The notes under the pieces: model-generated
Database searches by the model: none
Seen by the model: only the letters and a program-made list of their open reading frames with translations
Told to the model about the DNA's origin: nothing
Shown: positions 35,959 to 45,850 of the stretch, piece after piece
Layout: the number at the start of each line of letters is the position of its first letter
Position numbering within the stretch: position 1 is the stretch's first letter
Assembly: GCA_028023455.1 (NCBI GenBank)
Contig: JAQFVV010006199.1
Coordinates: forward strand, 3,314,646 to 3,378,645
Length of the DNA: 64,000 bases
Direction of reading: 5' to 3'
Source: Epiperipatus broadwayi
Taxonomy: Eukaryota; Onychophora; Udeonychophora; Euonychophora; Peripatidae
Translations under genes and position numbers: made by a program

Positions 35959-36008
35959 TTTTCTATATAATAATTTCTGTAGGTTTTCTATATCATAATA
36001 TCTGTAGG
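35959..36008. repeat. 25-bp tandem duplication next to the Penelope 3' end
   Basis: TTTTCTATATAATAATTTCTGTAGG is followed directly by TTTTCTATATCATAATATCTGTAGG (two differences). It abuts the ribozyme-like motif at 36007-36048. Confidence 0.9.
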
Positions 36009-36048
36009 CTTAGCACTTTCAGAGTTTTGTTACTCCATAATCATAGCC
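36007..36048 (-). ncRNA. Non-canonical ribozyme-like motif in the Penelope 3' end
   Basis: On the minus strand: GGCTATGATTATG, a short GAG/CTC stem, then TGAAAGTGCTAAGCC. GGCT pairs with the terminal AGCC. GAAA, an AGTGCT near-palindrome and A follow the order GAAA, short stem III, UH of a minimal hammerhead. The 5' strand is ATGATTATG instead of CTGANGA. The same arrangement recurs at 50.1/50.85, 54.3/54.5 and 57.3/57.4 kb. Penelope-like elements are known to carry hammerheads, so the location fits. Catalysis is unproven. Confidence 0.4.
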
Positions 36049-36179
36049 TCTTTAGATCATTAGCATCATTATATGCAAATGTATGCAAAATTATTTTTTA
36101 TATTATCCATTTTCTGGAAATGGCAAAAGAAGTGTCTTTTCTATTTATTGAGTTGATGTCACTAATAATAAAACAAACT

Positions 36180-36480
36180 TCCTTGATTTTTCTCTTGATG
36201 TCATTCCTCTCTATGCACAATATATCAGCCTTGGAGGGTTCAAATCTGTGGTTGAGCTCTGTTGATGGTCAGCAAAAATGGAACTGCCTTCTTTTTTGGT
36301 TATTTCTCATGTATATGTGTTAAGCTAATCTATTGCCAATTGTGGCACGAGTTTCACCATAATAAACAGCACCACACCCCATTTGAGGGCACACAATTCT
36401 ATATACTACCTGGGGGTTGCTTCAATATTTCTTTTATCTTAAGTATTATTACTAGGCCTATTGGTGTTTGGAGGGGTTCT
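36180..36480 (-). pseudogene. Penelope-like GIY-YIG endonuclease region, decayed
   Basis: Downstream of the RT linker the frame reads LEPLQTPIGLVIILKIKEIL (about 36478-36420), then a Cys-containing block (NCVPSNGVWCCLLW) where GIY-type sequences normally start, then STELNHRFEPSKADILCIER (about 36262-36203) and NDIKRKIKEVCFI. The last two blocks match the end of Penelope GIY-YIG domains (TGH-F ... A-IL ... E-FI pattern). The GIY and YIG strings themselves are mutated and interrupted by stops. Confidence 0.7.
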
Positions 36481-37420
36481 AAATCCTAATTTTAAATTCT
36501 TTCTGTAAAGTTTTGCTAAAGTTTTTTGCTACTGCATATATATGGTACAGTCAAATGTTGCCTGTCTTCTTTTTTATTTTGCTGAAGTCTTTTATGAAAG
36601 CCTTCAATCCTGTTGGCTATTATTCTAATTAACACCCATGCTTATTAAATCTCTGATGTACCTGGTGATGTTGTTTTTCTTGTCTGACTCTAATTTGCAT
36701 AGATGATGATTACAAAATAAAAAAGCAGATATCCCTAAAAGTTTGTGTGATTTGGGGGATTTTGAGAGTGGATGGAGGTAACCTCTAATGCACAAGGACT
36801 TGATCATCATGCAATAGTTTAGTGCAGAATTCTCTCTATTGATTTTTAAATCAAGGTTCTTGACTACATTTTTCTCATCCTTATATGTACAATTAAAAAT
36901 TAGGCTAGAAAGAGTGTGGAGTTAATGTAAAATATTTTCAGTTGTGTTTTCCAGTGCTACTATAAATATGTCATCAACATATTTGATATAAATTGTACCT
37001 GGTACTTCTATTATAATTTTGGAAGCACTTGTTGTTCAAAATGATTTAAAAAAATGCTGGAGACAATCCCACTCAGTGGGAGACCCATCCGTTGTTCATT
37101 CTATATCAGTTATTTTCATATGATGCCAAGATGTTTTTATCCAACGATTTCATAAAGTATACAATAAAATGTGTCTAAGGAGCTGCACAGTCTTCCTTAA
37201 TCAGTTCATGTTCAATTATTCTGATTGATAGCTGTCTGTCAATAGATCCATATAGTTCTGTGATATCTACCACTGTGATCCTGAATGCTTGAGGGAATGG
37301 TGCATTCTTGATTCTGTCTACAAATTCAAATGATGCTTTAATTGTAAATGAACCAAAACCTAGGTAGTCAATTTGCCACTCATTATCTAATTTAAATGCA
37401 TTAAAGCTTTGGCTTCATTA
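36480..37420 (-). pseudogene. Penelope-like reverse transcriptase
   Basis: Blocks read from high to low coordinates: VVDITELYGSIDRQLSIRII (about 37270-37210), HELIKEDCAAP, GLPLSGIVSSIFLNHFE (about 37085-37035), KYVDDIFIVALENTTENILH (YVDD at 36970-36981, catalytic residues intact), NLDLKINRENSALNY (about 36855-36810), and then an open stretch 36810-36625 with GYLHPLSKSPKSHKLLGISA and LCKLESDKKNNITRYIRDLI. The FIVALENTTENILH and HPLSxSPKSHK blocks are typical of Penelope-type RT and its C-terminal linker. Stops lie after NILH and within other blocks. The product would have reverse-transcribed the element's RNA. Confidence 0.87.
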
Positions 37421-37505
37421 AATTTTAGGGTCTTTTTAATTATCTAAAGTAGTGATGAGCTAAAGTATGAATTTTTTTAAGGAGATTATGATAACCAGGT
37501 TAATA

Positions 37506-37507
<2 letters not shown>

Positions 37508-37589
<82 letters not shown>
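37508..37589. repeat. (TA)n microsatellite, about 80 bp
   Basis: Uninterrupted TA run between the Penelope remnant and the 3' end of RTE copy 3. Confidence 0.97.
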
Positions 37590-37591
<2 letters not shown>

Positions 37592-38190
37592 TCATTAACC
37601 ATTATCAATCTACTGCAGGATGAAGGTCTCTCCAAATTTAGTCTATCTTTTCCTATCTTTAGCTTCTCTTCTCCACATCACTCCTGCACACTTTTTTTAT
37701 TTCATCCGTCCATCTCACATGGGGTCTCTTTCTGGTTCTTTTACAATCTCTTGGAATCCAGTTTAAATTTCAATTGTCCATCTATTATCATCTCTTCTAG
37801 CAATATGTCCAGCCCAACTCCACTTCAGTCTTTTAATTTTTCAATGAGGTCAGTAATACCTGTTTGTTCTTTTACCCATACATTGCGTTTTCAATCTCTT
37901 CTTGTTACCTGCAACATGCATCTCTCCATACTTCTTTGAGTGGTCTGAAGTCTCTGTATTGCTCTTCTATTAAGTGTCCAAGTCTCAGATCCATAAGTAA
38001 GAACTGGCAAAAACATTTATTAAAAACCTTCCTTTTCAAACACATAGGCATATTTTCTTTTTCTACCAAAAGCACTCTAACAAAGTTTAATTCTATGATT
38101 AATTTCATCCATTATGTTTCCATCTGTATTAATAATCTGACCAAGGTATTTGTAACTGTTAACTTCTAATTCATCATAATCAATCTTTAA
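37590..38190 (-). mobile_element. RTE-type LINE 3' end, copy 3 (best preserved)
   Basis: Reading from high to low coordinates: LEVNSYKYLGQIINTDGNIM and DEINHRIKL (open stretch ending near 38077), the GSETWTLNRRAIQRLQTTQR block in another frame (about 37990-37935), LKWSWAGHIARRDD (about 37830-37795), a PHVRWTDEIKK-like block, WRREAKD-like block, and a final LHPAVD-like end followed by AATGATGATAT at 37590-37600. Blocks correspond one by one to RTE copy 2 with fewer changes, so this is probably the youngest of the four copies. Only the RT C-terminus and 3' UTR remain. Confidence 0.88.
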
Positions 38191-38300
38191 TATTATATAT
38201 ATATATATTTGTATACGCAATATATTATAAAAAGATTGATTATTTAATATTATATATATATATATTTGTATACGCAATATATTCTAAAGGGTAAAATTGC
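38185..38300. repeat. Two tandem units of 58 bp
   Basis: TTTAATATTATATATATATA followed by TTTGTATACGCAATATATT occurs twice, 58 bp apart, with minor differences. Confidence 0.9.
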
Positions 38301-39603
38301 AATTCTTGAAATATAGATATGTGTAATTAAATCTAGATGATGTATTACCATTAAAACTCATAAACAAAACTTTCAATTTGTAAGTAGGTTGGTGTAAATA
38401 TTAAGGATTTGTGTAAGAATTTTGGAGAGTTGCAGCAATTTTATTATCAGGACTGAGTTAAAAACTGTAGAGATGCCTAATTAGACAGCAATTATCTCAG
38501 CTTTTTTTGATTGTTTTGTTTGATCAATGAAGAGTTTTAAAAAGTTTAAATTGCTATAGAAGATGATGAGCCTTTCCAATAAATTGAAAGGAATGTATAG
38601 ATGTGAATAAAATATGCTTTACTTTGTCTTTTATTAAAGAGGCTATAAATCTGATAAGCATGAATATAATTGCAGATTGCTAAAGGGAAAGGAATAATAG
38701 GTTTTTTTAAGGAAAGATATGAAGTTAGTGTAGAGTTGGACAGGATGTAGGATTTTAATGGAAAGATAGTTGACAAGGATTTAAAATAATAGGGATTGTA
38801 ATAAATAAAAATAGGTTAATATAAATTTAGAGATGGAATGTGTACTAGAATGAGTTCTATCCATGGTTGACTTAATTTAAGAGTAATTTTATGCTTAAAT
38901 ATTTTATGATTGCTATTACCATGACTGAATAAAAAGGGAGCTATAATTTGAACGTTACCGTATTGGAGTTTACTTTAATAATATGTGTATTAGCATACTT
39001 TTTCCTGCGATGAGTTTAGTATCTTTAATGAAGAATGAACACTTGTTTTTTTGTTCTATAACTAAGGATCCATTGAATGTATTCTTTGCCTTACTTTTGT
39101 ATAACAATGTAGATGTAAGTTCTATTAATTGTAATAAATGTTAAACAAATGATAGCTATTAAATATTCAATATATATATATACACACACACATACAAAAT
39201 ATTTCTGAAGTAATAATTTTTTTATATGCATGCTGTAAGAATTTTTTAATGAATTAGCCTGTCTAGAAATCATTTTAATGAATTGACAAACAATAGCCTT
39301 ATGTTTAATCTATTAGCCAGATAAAAATAAATTATTTTTATTCAGCTTCCAAAAACTTATATGAGTAGTCTAATCATTAATACTTCACAGGAGTAAAATG
39401 TTACATTGAATTATAAAGGATTCCTTACAAATTATTCTGAAGGAATAATCTTTACAATATTATTAATATAAAGATTATTATTTGAAAAAATGGCTATATA
39501 TTTGCAGTGCTATATATTTAACAACCACTTTTGTTTACAAGAGATTATTAACATTAATAGAATGTATAATTGTATTGGAATTTGAAACTATATTCTCATT
39601 AAT
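38301..39603. other. AT-rich sequence, no gene seen
   Basis: No coding remnant recognised; a short TA/CA run lies at about 39170-39195. Confidence 0.5.
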
Positions 39604-40436
39604 CAAAATAAGAGTCATAGATCACATGAACCTATTCTCTTAAGCTTGTAAGATATAAACAATGTGAATTTGCCAATTGCTCAACAAGCTATGTGATAAG
39701 TGCTTAGCCAGAGAAGCATTTAAAATATCTCTGTCAGGAAACACCCCCCCAACCTATGACCATGGTTTCATGCTTTGGCACTCCCCAGAGAGGTGCTAGG
39801 ATACCTTCAGATACTAAATCTAAAAATACCAACCTAAAGCCAGCATTTATCTAAAAGTTATCTATTGAGTGGAAAATCTGAAATTTTCAGACACCTACAT
39901 GTCTTCAAACCCAGCTATCCAACTCAAATAGCCATATGAGGCTGAGAGATGTTCAGCCATACCATATATTAGTAGTCTTAGAAATATAACATCGCATAAG
40001 ACAAGGCAGAAACTATAAATAGTCAAAATAAGAGTCATAGGTCATATGACCCAATTCTCTTAAGCTTGTAAGATATAAACAATGGGCATTGCTAATGCAA
40101 TGTTATATTACTAAGACTGCTAATATATGGTATGGATGAAGATCTCTCAGCCCCATATAGCTATTGGTTGTTGGATAGCTGGGTTTGAAGACATGTAGGT
40201 GTCTGAAAATTTCAGACTGACCACTCAATAAACTTTTAGATAAATGCTGGCTTTGGGTTGGTATTTTTAGATCTAGTGACTGAAGCTAACCTAGCACTTC
40301 TCTGAGGAGTTCCAAAGTGTGAAACCACAGTCACAGGTTTGGGGGGGGGCGTTCCTGACAGAGATATTTTAAATGCTTTCTCTGGCTAAGCGTTTATCAC
40401 AAAGCTTGTTGAACAATTGGCAATGCTCATTGTTTA
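39604..40436. repeat. Large foldback element, 340-bp arms plus direct repeat
   Basis: Left arm 39656-39995 and right arm 40097-40436 are inverted copies along their whole length. Shared blocks include CCAGCATTTATCTAAAAGTT, GACACCTACATGTCTTCAAA and CCCAGCTATCCAAC and their inverses. In addition, a 60-bp block (AATAAGAGTCATAG, CTTAAGCTTGTAAGATATAA) precedes the left arm (39604-39660) and is repeated in direct orientation in the loop (40022-40084). The arms are GC-richer than the surroundings and contain a run of C in one arm and G in the other. No ORF is recognisable. Confidence 0.95.
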
Positions 40437-41749
40437 GGTTCCCATTAGATTGCTTAAATCATCATAAAATAACATTAGACTCTTATGAAATATCATTGAT
40501 TAATCTGTTACTTTTGTAAGATCTGGAGACGTGATGAAAGTAATTTATTTTCATTTAATTAGTAAATTAATATAAAGAGGACATTGCTTGAAAGTTTAGT
40601 AAAATGCTCTAAAAATATCTGACATGGGAAGAATTTTTATATAATGTACATGTGAAGATTATCACTTCAATATATATGATTATACATTCTCTGTGCCATG
40701 TATTTAATAGACATTATTTCTTTAATTGATACAATTAATAATTTTAATTATTTATATATAGGTATGTATGTACGTCAAATTATTGTGTTTTTATTGCAGT
40801 GATTAGTAAATATGATAATATAATTTTGATTACAAGCTTTGTTTTCTTTAATTTTTTATTTTTTAGCTTTCTTCTTTTTTCTTTTTCTTCAGCAATTAGA
40901 GCGCCCATTCTCTTTTATGAATGACTGGCAGCTAATTAATAAGTAAATAAATAATAATAATATATATATATTACGATAGGAAGCATGTCATTGTTTTATT
41001 AATTTCAATTATAAAATGCATACAGCAAAAAGCATTGATCAAAACTGCATTCATTATACTAAGTATTGCTGTATTTCATTAAAAAAAGACGTTGATTATG
41101 ATATATTTCTGCATAACTTTATTCATGAATAGCTTACATTTCTTATAAATTATTGCTTTTTTCTTTTTCTAAAGCATTACTATTTATAAAAGAAGTATCT
41201 ATTTCTCTTTGACAGTATTATTAATTTTGAATTTGATATAGAATTAAAAATAGATCGTGATAAAATGTTTTATTCAAATAAATTATTATTAAAAATAAGA
41301 TATTAACATGTTATAAAGAGGAAAGGGAGTAAAAAAATTATTAAAATGTAAAAACATATTGGCAAATATATCATATTTACAATTCATATAGAATTTTATA
41401 ATTTGCGCAAATCTTAAAAAACAAAATGCTATTTTAGATTTGACAAACATGAAAAAAAAAATTGTTCTAATTGAAGGTAAAAAAAAAAAAAAATAGAGGA
41501 AGTAAATTGTATTAAATCAAATCCTAATCAAACTGTCAGAGTAATTCCAAATGATTAATAAACTTTTTGCAATCTGGAAAAAAAAAATCTATAATGACAG
41601 TCTGCTTGCTTTCCTTAAGTTAGCAAGTAAACATGAAAATCATTTTCAATCCATTTTCCACTTTATTTTCCCCCCTCGCATACACATATTATTATTATTT
41701 TGTATAATACTTATATGAAATAAACATACATATATAAAGTATACAAATC

Positions 41750-42082
41750 ATCCTCCAAACGTTATGATATTTCAGAAACACCCTCTGTAAATAAATATAA
41801 AGTCTGAACTTCAAACAGCCAACTCAAAAGAATATTCTCTTGAATCATATGCTGGAACAATGTTATATATTGAAATTCAGATCTATCCAAATTAAGAATA
41901 TGAAATTAAGTTCGCAATGATCTTAAATTGTTAGTAAACACATATGTTTAACTTAGGTATTCATGCTCTTTGTTTGAATAGGTCTGAATTTTAATATGTA
42001 ACATTGTTGCAGCAAGCAATTCAAGAGAGTATCATATGTATTCACAGAGGGCATTTCTGAAATATCGTAATGTTTGGGAGGG
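41750..42082. repeat. Foldback element with about 130-160-bp arms
   Basis: Left arm about 41750-41912 and right arm about 41950-42082. Shared blocks are ATTCTCTTGAAT against ATTCAAGAGAGT, GAACAATGTTA against TAACATTGTTG, GATATTTCAGAAA against TTTCTGAAATATC, and the outer CCTCCAAACGTTA against TAATGTTTGGGAGG. No coding sequence. Confidence 0.85.
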
Positions 42083-42804
42083 TGATTTGAATATTTCTAT
42101 TTAATTTTCAGCTAGCGATATGCAGTAGAATATTTTATTATATACATATATGTATTTAACAAATTGTAAAAGATAATTTTTTTATATGTAAAAGTAAAAT
42201 TAATATCAAATTCCAAACAATACTGATGGAAAATATACAGTTGAAATATTGCATTATAAAATAAAGACAAGAAATAAAAATGTGTTAAAATTAAATTTTT
42301 GATTATAATAATAATAATATCTTTTAGAATCAATAAGTCAAAACTATTTCACGAATATGTAGATTTATAATATGTTATATATGTGAAGAAAGTAGAAATA
42401 AAATGCAGTAATAGGCAAATATTTTAATAATTTAACATAGTCCATAGTCAAAAAGAGGCTGATTTATTTAAAAGATGAGTCATAAAGATAACCCATTACT
42501 TTTTAAAAAACAAAAATATAAAAGAAACTATAAAATTATATACAGTATACATCCCAAAAAAGAAATCAAAAACAAATGGACATGAATATTTGATATGTAC
42601 AATAGAACATTTAGATGAAAATTAATTTTTTTATATGTTTATAATTATTATTTTGATGATTTACAAACTATTTCTAATTTTAGTGATTTGTGATTAGATT
42701 AGCCAACATGATTTTACGGTAAAATAGAAAATAGATTGTTGTAAGGAAATCAATGCCTTGAATTTAAAAATGATTTTAAATTCATTGCTTAGCATCTAGT
42801 AGCT

Positions 42805-43020
42805 GTGCAATTTCTATTTTTTTTAATACTTCAGCCATAAGATATAACATTGAACAATGTTCTCATTCATCTCTCGTTATAATTTAATTATATGACATTA
42901 GTTATGATTGTGTGCAATTTCTCTTTTTTTAATACTTCAGCCATAAGATATAACATTGAACAATGTTCTCATTCATCTCTCTTTATAATTTAATTATACA
43001 ACATTAGTTATGATTGTTTG
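42805..43020. repeat. Two tandem units of about 107 bp
   Basis: Units start at 42805 and 42912, each with GTGCAATTTCT, ACTTCAGCCATAAGATATAA and AATGTTCTCATTCATCTCTC. They differ by a handful of bases, so this is a fairly recent duplication. Confidence 0.93.
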
Positions 43021-43344
43021 TATGTATTTGATTATTTAGTGTAATGGAAGCATATTATTTATTATATTAAAAGTTATTTTGCTGGGCACATTGACTCCCA
43101 ATAGGTATGCAATGAAAAGAGTATGATAGAAGTTTGGGAGTAGATAAGAAACCAGATGCTTCTTTCAAACAACTTTCCTTTTCAAGGTTATCTATTGCTT
43201 ACATATAAGACACAATCCAATAAGTTTAAGATACAACTCAACAACTTTGCATTCTATGTGTCTTTCATTAGTATCCATGCTTGCATTATAATGGATATAA
43301 AACTATATTTTAATGTTTATTCATAAAATTTTTATTATAAATAT

Positions 43345-45036
43345 TTTAAGAACACATCATCATTGTCATCATTTTCAATTATTATCAAACTACTTCAGAA
43401 TAAAAGTACCTCCAAGTTCAATTCATTTACTTCAAACTCTAGCCTCTCTTCTCTATATCATACTTGCACACTTCCTTATTTCACCCATCTATCTTACATG
43501 TAGTCTCTTCCTAGGTCTTTTACTTGGAATTCAGTTTAAGATTTCAACTTTCCATATATTATCATCTCTTCTAGAAATATGTCAAGCTCAATTCCACTTC
43601 AGCCTCTTAATTCTTCAATGATGTCACTAACACCTGTTTGCTCTTTCACTCATGTATTTTATTGTTGATGTTTTCTTGTTATTCCTAACATGAATCCCTC
43701 CATACTATATTGAATGGTTTGAAGTCTCTGTATCCTATAAGTAGAAACTGATAAAACACATTTATTAAAAACCTTCCCATTCCAAACACATAGGGATATT
43801 TCCTTTTAATATTAAGTTATTTCTACCAAAAACACTTCAATCAAGTGTAATTCTATCATTAATTTTATCAATTATATTTCCATCTGCAGTAATAATCTGA
43901 CCAAGGTATTTGTCATTATCTTCTTATAACTTATCATTATCAATTTTTATTTTCATTTTTTGAGAAAATGCATTGAACATTACTTTAGTCTATTTAACAT
44001 TTACTTTTAATCCTAATTTCTTATTTTCATCTGATAACTCTTGCAACATTTCTTGAAGCTCTAAAGTATTATTTGCAAAAAAAACAAACAAACAACTACA
44101 TCATATGCAAAATCCAGATGACTAAAATTATCTCCATTTACTTTTATTCCATTAAATTCCCATTTTAATCCACAAAATATTTTTCACAAAATTGCTATAA
44201 AAAGTTTTGGAGATATTAAGTCATCCTATCTTAATTTTCTTAGTATCATTATGTAATCTAATTGTTGATATTGCATTTTTATAAATATTTTTTAAAATAT
44301 GAGAATATCCTGTGTCTATACCCTGATGATTTAATGGTTTAATCACTGAAACAATGCTTATGAAATTAAATGCTTTTTCATAATCTACAAATTCTAAGCT
44401 TATATAATGGCAACTCATATTCATTGGTTCTTTCTATAACTTCTCTAATTATTTGGATGTGATTCACTGTATTAAAAGCACTTTTAAATCCAGCTTGTTC
44501 ATTTGGTTCATTAAAATCCATAGTTTGATGTAGACGAGCTGTAATTATTTTCTAAAAATTTTGTATAAAACTGATAAAAGTCTGATATGTCTGTAATTTC
44601 TACTATTTTGTTTATTATCTTTCTTAAATATTAATATTAATACTGCATTCTTTCAATCATCTGGTACTCCTTTATCATTTAGACATTTGGTATATAACTT
44701 TGCCAAAAAATTTTCTATTTCTTCCTCTGCTTCTTTTAAAATATCAATTATAATTACATCATTACCTGGAGCTTTTCCTTTCTTCACAAATTTAATTGCA
44801 TGTATCACTTCTCCATTTAAAATCATGGGCAATTCAGAAGATATACTATTTATAGAAGGTACTTTTCCTTGTTCTTTATTACTATATAATCTTGATAGAA
44901 ATTTTCTACTCATTTTATGATGTCATCTCTATTATTAATAATAGTTCTATCTTTTTCTCATTGCAGAAATAAGTTTTCTACTAATACCAAAATATTGGTG
45001 TACACTCTTGAGTCTTTTATTCTCTTCTATAACTTT
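43345..45036 (-). mobile_element. RTE-type LINE fragment, copy 4
   Basis: On the minus strand it starts in the linker (VIEENKRLKSVH-like block near 45020, then KLISAMRKR-like) and runs through the RT to a 3' end with AATGATGACAATGATGATG near 43350-43370. Module order and wording match copies 1-3. The endonuclease is absent through 5' truncation at about 45036. Confidence 0.88.
44200..44930 (-). pseudogene. RTE copy 4 reverse transcriptase, N-terminal part
   Basis: The open stretch 44913-44653 reads FLSRLYSNKEQGKVPSINSI then ILNGEVIHAIKFVKKGKAPG followed by NDVIIIDILKEA; the KGKAPGND motif is a hallmark of RTE-type and other endonuclease-RT proteins. CLNDKGVPDD precedes a stop. A later open stretch (44424-44221) reads LEFVDYEKAFNFISIVSVIK, where the first catalytic Asp of the expected EKAFDSI is Asn. 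Frame changes separate the two stretches. The protein would have carried out target-primed reverse transcription; this copy is dead. Confidence 0.88.
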
Positions 45037-45773
45037 CCTTACTCTCGTAGTGATAACGAGTAAGCAGATGAGTAAAATTGTTTGGGTTTATTCTGAGCAG
45101 TAAAATTATCCAGACATTGTTTTTAATAAATTTTACAACCATTTATTTTATGAATAAATAACTTATAAAATCCTTTTAAAGTTCTTAAATATATACTTTT
45201 ATTAAATTAATTTAAAGTATCCTTCTAATAGAATTGTACTATTAAATAAATGCATTAATTTACCAATTTTACAAATTGCAAAATTGACTAAGCCCAAACA
45301 TATAAAATTTGATGCACACACATATATCTTATATGATCTGTTAGATCTATTGCATTAACTAAATGTAATCTTAATTGCAATTATTGTAATATAGTTATTG
45401 CAGAACTTGTTTTAAAATATCCTGTTTTGTTATGTTTGATTCATTCTCCTACTGTATATATCTCTAAAATATTAATTTTATGCGTGTGTTTTTCTATTTG
45501 TACATAAAATTCAATTGCACTTAAAAACGCACATGCACATATTTTATATATGCATTGATTAACAAAATCTGTTCAGAAGAAATCATATCTTCTAAAATTA
45601 TATATTTTTAGACAGTAACATGAGAGACTTTTGAATTTAATTTTGACAATATTACCTGCTATCTTACCAATATTAGTGGTGAATTTACTTTGCTTAACCA
45701 TAAAATAAAACCAATATTTTTTTTTTACAGTTTTTGATAATATTAGTCAATTACAATAGTAAATATAAGATTA
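45037..45773. other. AT-rich sequence, no gene seen
   Basis: Begins with a small hairpin TACTCTCGT/ACGAGTA (about 45040-45062) at the truncation point of RTE copy 4; nothing else recognised. Confidence 0.5.
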
Positions 45774-45774
45774 C

Positions 45775-45775
45775 A

Positions 45776-45815
<40 letters not shown>

Positions 45816-45850
45816 TATATATATATATAAACACACACACACACACACAC
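45775..45850. repeat. Compound (TA)n(CA)n(TA)n(CA)n microsatellite
   Basis: Alternating TA and CA runs, each 15-22 bp long. Confidence 0.95.

Larger units (their letters stand above)
35990..37495 (-). mobile_element. Penelope-like retroelement (RT plus GIY-YIG remnant)
   Basis: Minus-strand reading gives the Penelope order: RT, then a linker, then a Cys-rich GIY-YIG-type endonuclease region, then a 3' non-coding end. The RT core and the YRKP/HPLSKSPKSHK-type linker are diagnostic for Penelope-like elements rather than LINEs. The element is broken by many stops and frameshifts and lacks its N-terminal part. The upstream limit is near the TA array at 37508. The 3' end carries a ribozyme-like motif. 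Confidence 0.85.

Noticed and set aside
37751-38169. Plus-strand open frames of 62 and 101 codons
   Set aside because: Antisense of the well-preserved RTE copy 3; the minus strand carries the recognisable protein blocks.
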